Assembly: GCA_944390395.1 (NCBI GenBank)
Contig: CALXPY010000004.1
Coordinates: 1-49,913 of the forward strand
Length of the DNA stretch: 49,913 nt
DNA from: an uncultured Clostridia bacterium
GTDB taxonomy: Bacteria > Bacillota > Clostridia > TANB77 > CAG-508
Reading direction: 5' to 3'
Position numbers and translations under genes: made by a program. Position 1 is the first letter of the stretch; each line of letters opens with the position of its first letter. The notes beneath the pieces are model-generated. The model saw only the letters and a list, made by a program, of their open reading frames with translations, was not told where the DNA came from and searched no databases. This document shows positions 47,888 through 49,913 of this stretch, piece after piece.

Positions 47888-47927
47888 ATTTCAAATGAAA
47901 CTTTTAGATTTCAAATGAAACTTTTAG
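47888..47927. repeat. Tandem 20-bp repeat upstream of the ctsR promoter
   Basis: ATTTCAAATGAAACTTTTAG occurs twice, back to back and identical. Each unit holds the near-palindrome TTTCAAATGAAA. It lies 23-62 nt upstream of the ctsR -35, where an activator or a second repressor could bind. Confidence 0.6.
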
Positions 47928-47943
47928 GACATTTTCTAACTTC

Positions 47944-48003
47944 AAAAAAAAGAAAATGCAGTTTTCCCCTACATTTCTCATATTAGAAGAAAACTACATT
48001 TTT
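47944..48003 (-). terminator. Terminator of the prepilin gene at 48069
   Basis: On the minus strand AATGTAGTTTTC/GAAAACTGCATT closes a loop of 22 nt and is followed by TTCTTTTTTT. Confidence 0.75.
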
Positions 48004-48068
48004 ATTACCTTATAAACAATTCCTACTTTTATTTACATATTTTGGTACATAAATATCAGGATTCAGTA

Positions 48069-49352
48069 CTACCTTACATAAAGTAAAACTCGAAAACTAA
48101 AGTCGCTTTGCTTATCGGCCGCATAGTAAAAATATCTGTTAGACGTATAGTCGCTGCTAGTATCATAGACTCCTCCTCTAAGCACACAAGGAGTATCATC
48201 GTTGCTATTCACGTTAGAATATTCTGTGTTCCATTCATAGCAATTTGAGGCCATATCATTGATATTACATGCTTCATCTCCTGTTGTTCCTGTGTTTGCT
48301 CTTGAACTATTTACGCTAGTTTTCTTTGCATAGGATTCATTGCCATTTCCCATTTCCTGTATAAATACTATTGCTGTATCCCACGCATAACTATTCACCA
48401 AATCACTTTCTACTCCTACACTACTATCATTATTATACATATTTCTGCTTATTTTCGCTGCATCTATTTGGATTACATTATTCCATAAACTCCCTACTTT
48501 TGATTTACTAAATGTTGTTGATGTTGAAACTTTTGATAGTGGCTTATAATCTGCTATACTACTTCCACTTCCATAACTTGCTTCATATCTCGCAAAATAA
48601 TAACCTCCATTATTTCTTACACTATCTACGAACCCTCCTAAATCCTTTGCTATTGCATTTAATCCATCTGCTCCGTTTGATGCTATTCCATCTGGATTTT
48701 CTCTTGTTGCATATTCTTGATAATATGACTCTATTATTACTAATTGTTTATAATTCTCTGGATTTTCTTCTGTATATGCTGCTTGTCTTAATGTTGGAGT
48801 ACCATTAGTTGTATCAAATGTATATCTTCCTAATTGTATATCACTATAATTTGTTCCTGTATTATCTTTATACACTCTTCCCACTGGTATCCATACAAAT
48901 TGATTTCCATCTTTATCTTGTATTACTATTCCCTCTGGTACTATTGTTCCTTCTTCTTCAACAACCTCAAAACCTTTTGGCACTGTTACTTTATTTCCAT
49001 ATTCATCTTCTACTTGTACTGTTTCTTCTTGTATTTCTGTTACATCTTCTATATTAGTTGGTAAATCAGGTTCAGGATCTGGTTCCGGTATTGTATTTTC
49101 TTCTGGTATTTCTATATTATTATTCCATTCTGAATTCATTATTTCATTTAATTCTTCTAACAAATCATTTAACTCTGCTTGATCATTTGCTACTGCATTA
49201 TTCATGCTATTAGCTGCCTCTTTTGCCTTATTTATAATTCCATTTTCACTAAACACAGCATCTATTGTAACTCCTGCTAGTATTAAAATAACAACTATTG
49301 TTACTGCTAGCGCTATTAACGTTATACCTCTTTCATCTTTTATATTTTTCAT
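48069..49352 (-). CDS. Prepilin-like surface protein with FGE/SUMF1-type domain
   Basis: 427 residues. The prepilin-like N-terminus (KDERG, ITLIALAVTIVVILILAG) and the linker to DPEPDLP match the protein at 41315. The rest is an FGE/SUMF1-like fold: GNQFVWIPVGRV, GGYYFARYEASYG, NDMASNCYEWN, VLRGGVYD and FRVLLYV. Codons in the last 35 residues are unusually rich in AGC, GAC, AAC, GCG and GCC for this genome, concentrated where diversity-generating retroelements vary C-type-lectin folds; no reverse transcriptase is seen. Leader copy 4 ends 62 nt upstream with no repeat in between, making this the cleanest module. GGAAGGGAG precedes the start. Confidence 0.82.
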   Translation of the reverse strand: MKNIKDERGITLIALAVTIVVILILAGVTIDAVFSENGIINKAKEAANSMNNAVANDQAELNDLLEELNEIMNSEWNNNIEIPEENTIPEPDPEPDLPTNIEDVTEIQEETVQVEDEYGNKVTVPKGFEVVEEEGTIVPEGIVIQDKDGNQFVWIPVGRVYKDNTGTNYSDIQLGRYTFDTTNGTPTLRQAAYTEENPENYKQLVIIESYYQEYATRENPDGIASNGADGLNAIAKDLGGFVDSVRNNGGYYFARYEASYGSGSSIADYKPLSKVSTSTTFSKSKVGSLWNNVIQIDAAKISRNMYNNDSSVGVESDLVNSYAWDTAIVFIQEMGNGNESYAKKTSVNSSRANTGTTGDEACNINDMASNCYEWNTEYSNVNSNDDTPCVLRGGVYDTSSDYTSNRYFYYAADKQSDFSFRVLLYVR

Positions 49353-49455
49353 AAGTTCTATTTCTCCCTTCCATTATTACTATCACGATTAATGAATTAT
49401 TTAATTCTTATATTTCATATATATCCACTAGTAAAATTCTGTGAAGAAAGCACAC

Positions 49456-49488
49456 AAAAAGAACGCATCAAAATATTTCGATACGTTC
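49456..49488 (-). terminator. Attenuator hairpin of leader copy 4
   Basis: A 12-bp stem GAACGUAUCGAA/UUUGAUGCGUUC with two G-U pairs and an AUAU loop (49461-49488), then five U (49460-49456). Several inner pairs differ from copies 1 and 3 on both sides, keeping the pairing. Confidence 0.78.
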
Positions 49489-49556
49489 TATATTTTACAT
49501 AACATATTTTAAATTTACGTACAAAAACTAAACCTGTTTTATTCTCTAAAACATAG

Positions 49557-49578
49557 CTCTCTCTCTCTCTCTCTCTCT
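49557..49578 (-). repeat. (AG)11 microsatellite in leader copy 4
   Basis: A 22-nt perfect dinucleotide run inside the leader ORF, the same length as copy 1. Confidence 0.9.
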
Positions 49579-49632
49579 ACAACGGCAACGGTTTCAGCTT
49601 TCATTCTTGTTTTTTCTCCTTTATCGATTTTT

Positions 49633-49661
49633 ATTCTATATTAGTTTTCTTTAAATGTCAA
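49633..49661 (-). promoter_or_regulatory. Sigma-A promoter of leader copy 4
   Basis: Consensus TTGACA (49661-49656) and TAGAAT (49638-49633) on the minus strand with 17-nt spacing, 29 nt before the leader start codon. Confidence 0.8.
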
Positions 49662-49679
49662 GGAATTTTATAATATTTG

Positions 49680-49913
49680 CTATAACTTATCTACCTCTTC
49701 TCTAGTCAAACCTGTAGATTGTATTATAATTTCTATATCCACATTTAATTTTTTCAATTTTTTAGCTGTTTCCAATTGTTTTTCACGTGCTCCTAATTGT
49801 TTACCTCGTGCTTCTCCCTTTCTATATGCTGATTTTTTCATTGAATTTTCTTCTATTATTGCCATTTCTCTCCATTCTGCTATTTTTCTTAGATGTTCAT
49901 CTTCTAGCATTTT
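49680..49913 (-). CDS. Rpn-family nuclease/transposase, C-terminal fragment
   Basis: Only the last 77 codons are in the window; the gene continues past its right edge. The visible part has EDEHLRKIAEWREMA, then AYRKGEARGKQLGAREKQL, then KKLNVDIEIIIQSTGLTREEVDKL. The charged coil with KGEA-type repeats and a final small helix-turn-helix-like segment is characteristic of Rpn / PD-(D/E)XK family transposase proteins, whose catalytic domain would be upstream. Intact or truncated state cannot be judged. Confidence 0.7.
   Translation of the reverse strand, partial: KMLEDEHLRKIAEWREMAIIEENSMKKSAYRKGEARGKQLGAREKQLETAKKLKKLNVDIEIIIQSTGLTREEVDKL

Larger units (their letters stand above)
49415..49604 (-). 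other. Leader ORF copy 4 with (AG)11 tract, out of frame
   Basis: ATG at 49604, behind AAAGGAG, encodes MKAETVAVV and Glu-Arg repeats. With 11 AG units it ends LCFRE-stop. With 12 it would continue in the conserved frame (SYVLENKTG to FTSGYI, TGA at 49415-49417), crossing the hairpin. The next gene starts 62 nt later. This copy shows the module without later insertions: promoter, leader ORF, attenuator, prepilin gene. Confidence 0.62.

Noticed and set aside
49520..49556. CRISPR or tracr-like GTTTTAGAG sequence in the leader modules
   Set aside because: There are no repeat-spacer units and no cas genes; the match is short and part of the conserved leader.
49089..49604. Long plus-strand hydrophobic ORFs opposite the surface genes
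   Set aside because: They are antisense shadows with Leu/Tyr/Phe-only composition and no ribosome sites.

Overview
The window is very AT-rich chromosomal DNA from a Gram-positive bacterium of the Bacillota, most likely an uncultured, possibly spore-forming member of the Clostridia. The evidence is SpoVT, SepF, DivIVA, DisA, CtsR-McsA-McsB-ClpC, MutS2, a cotranscribed glycolytic gene set and LPXTG-like anchors. The genus cannot be told from this sequence. Most genes lie on the minus strand.

Layout. 1-265: a repeated leader module reading left out of the window. 466-4280: a wall-anchored VWA protein, a nuclease-like orphan, tRNA-Gln(CUG) and a LOG-family enzyme. 4382-10983: glycolytic operon gap-pgk-tpiA-gpmI-(YezG-like immunity gene)-eno. 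11095-14788: a small repeat protein, frameshifted spoVT, an unknown gene and a wall-anchored repeat protein. 14988-18830: asnS and mutS2 on the plus strand. 18868-29786: a long minus-strand set ftsK-unknown-beta-CASP hydrolase-GH15-radA-disA-cyclophilin; radA carries a +1 frameshift. 29870-37078: mutL-membrane protein-miaA-HlyD-like, sepF-divIVA, and rsmD with a coiled-coil gene. 37353-37821: two Cys-rich membrane peptides behind a sigma-E-like promoter, and a basic 45-aa protein. 37909-39566: a HAD phosphatase and rplU-rpmA with an L21-type leader. 39622-43222: two prepilin-like surface genes with leader modules and MITE-like repeats, inserted between rplU and clpC. 43223-47865: ctsR-mcsA-mcsB-clpC with a clear CtsR operator. 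48069-49661: a third prepilin-like gene with its leader. 49680-end: the 3' end of an Rpn-family nuclease gene.

Most interesting system. Four copies of one leader module occur, and three directly precede a prepilin-like surface gene; two of these genes have FGE/SUMF1-type C-terminal domains. Each module has a short ORF with an (AG)n tract that encodes Glu-Arg repeats, followed by a conserved 47-codon frame. Three of the four modules have a strong TTGACA-type promoter. The conserved frame runs straight through a covarying hairpin plus five T, which looks like an intrinsic terminator. That frame is joined to the start codon only when n is a multiple of 3. The four copies have n = 11, 8, 13 and 11, so all are out of frame, with stops about 50-57 nt before the hairpin. 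I infer a slipped-strand switch: in-frame ribosomes would run through the attenuator and allow expression of the downstream surface gene.

Second unusual signal. radA and spoVT each need one +1 shift. In both, the shift point is an in-frame CGG codon followed by A (read as C-GGA), while CGG is otherwise almost absent from the window's roughly 14,000 codons. This suggests a decoding event at an unassigned or starved CGG codon, or a systematic sequencing artefact.
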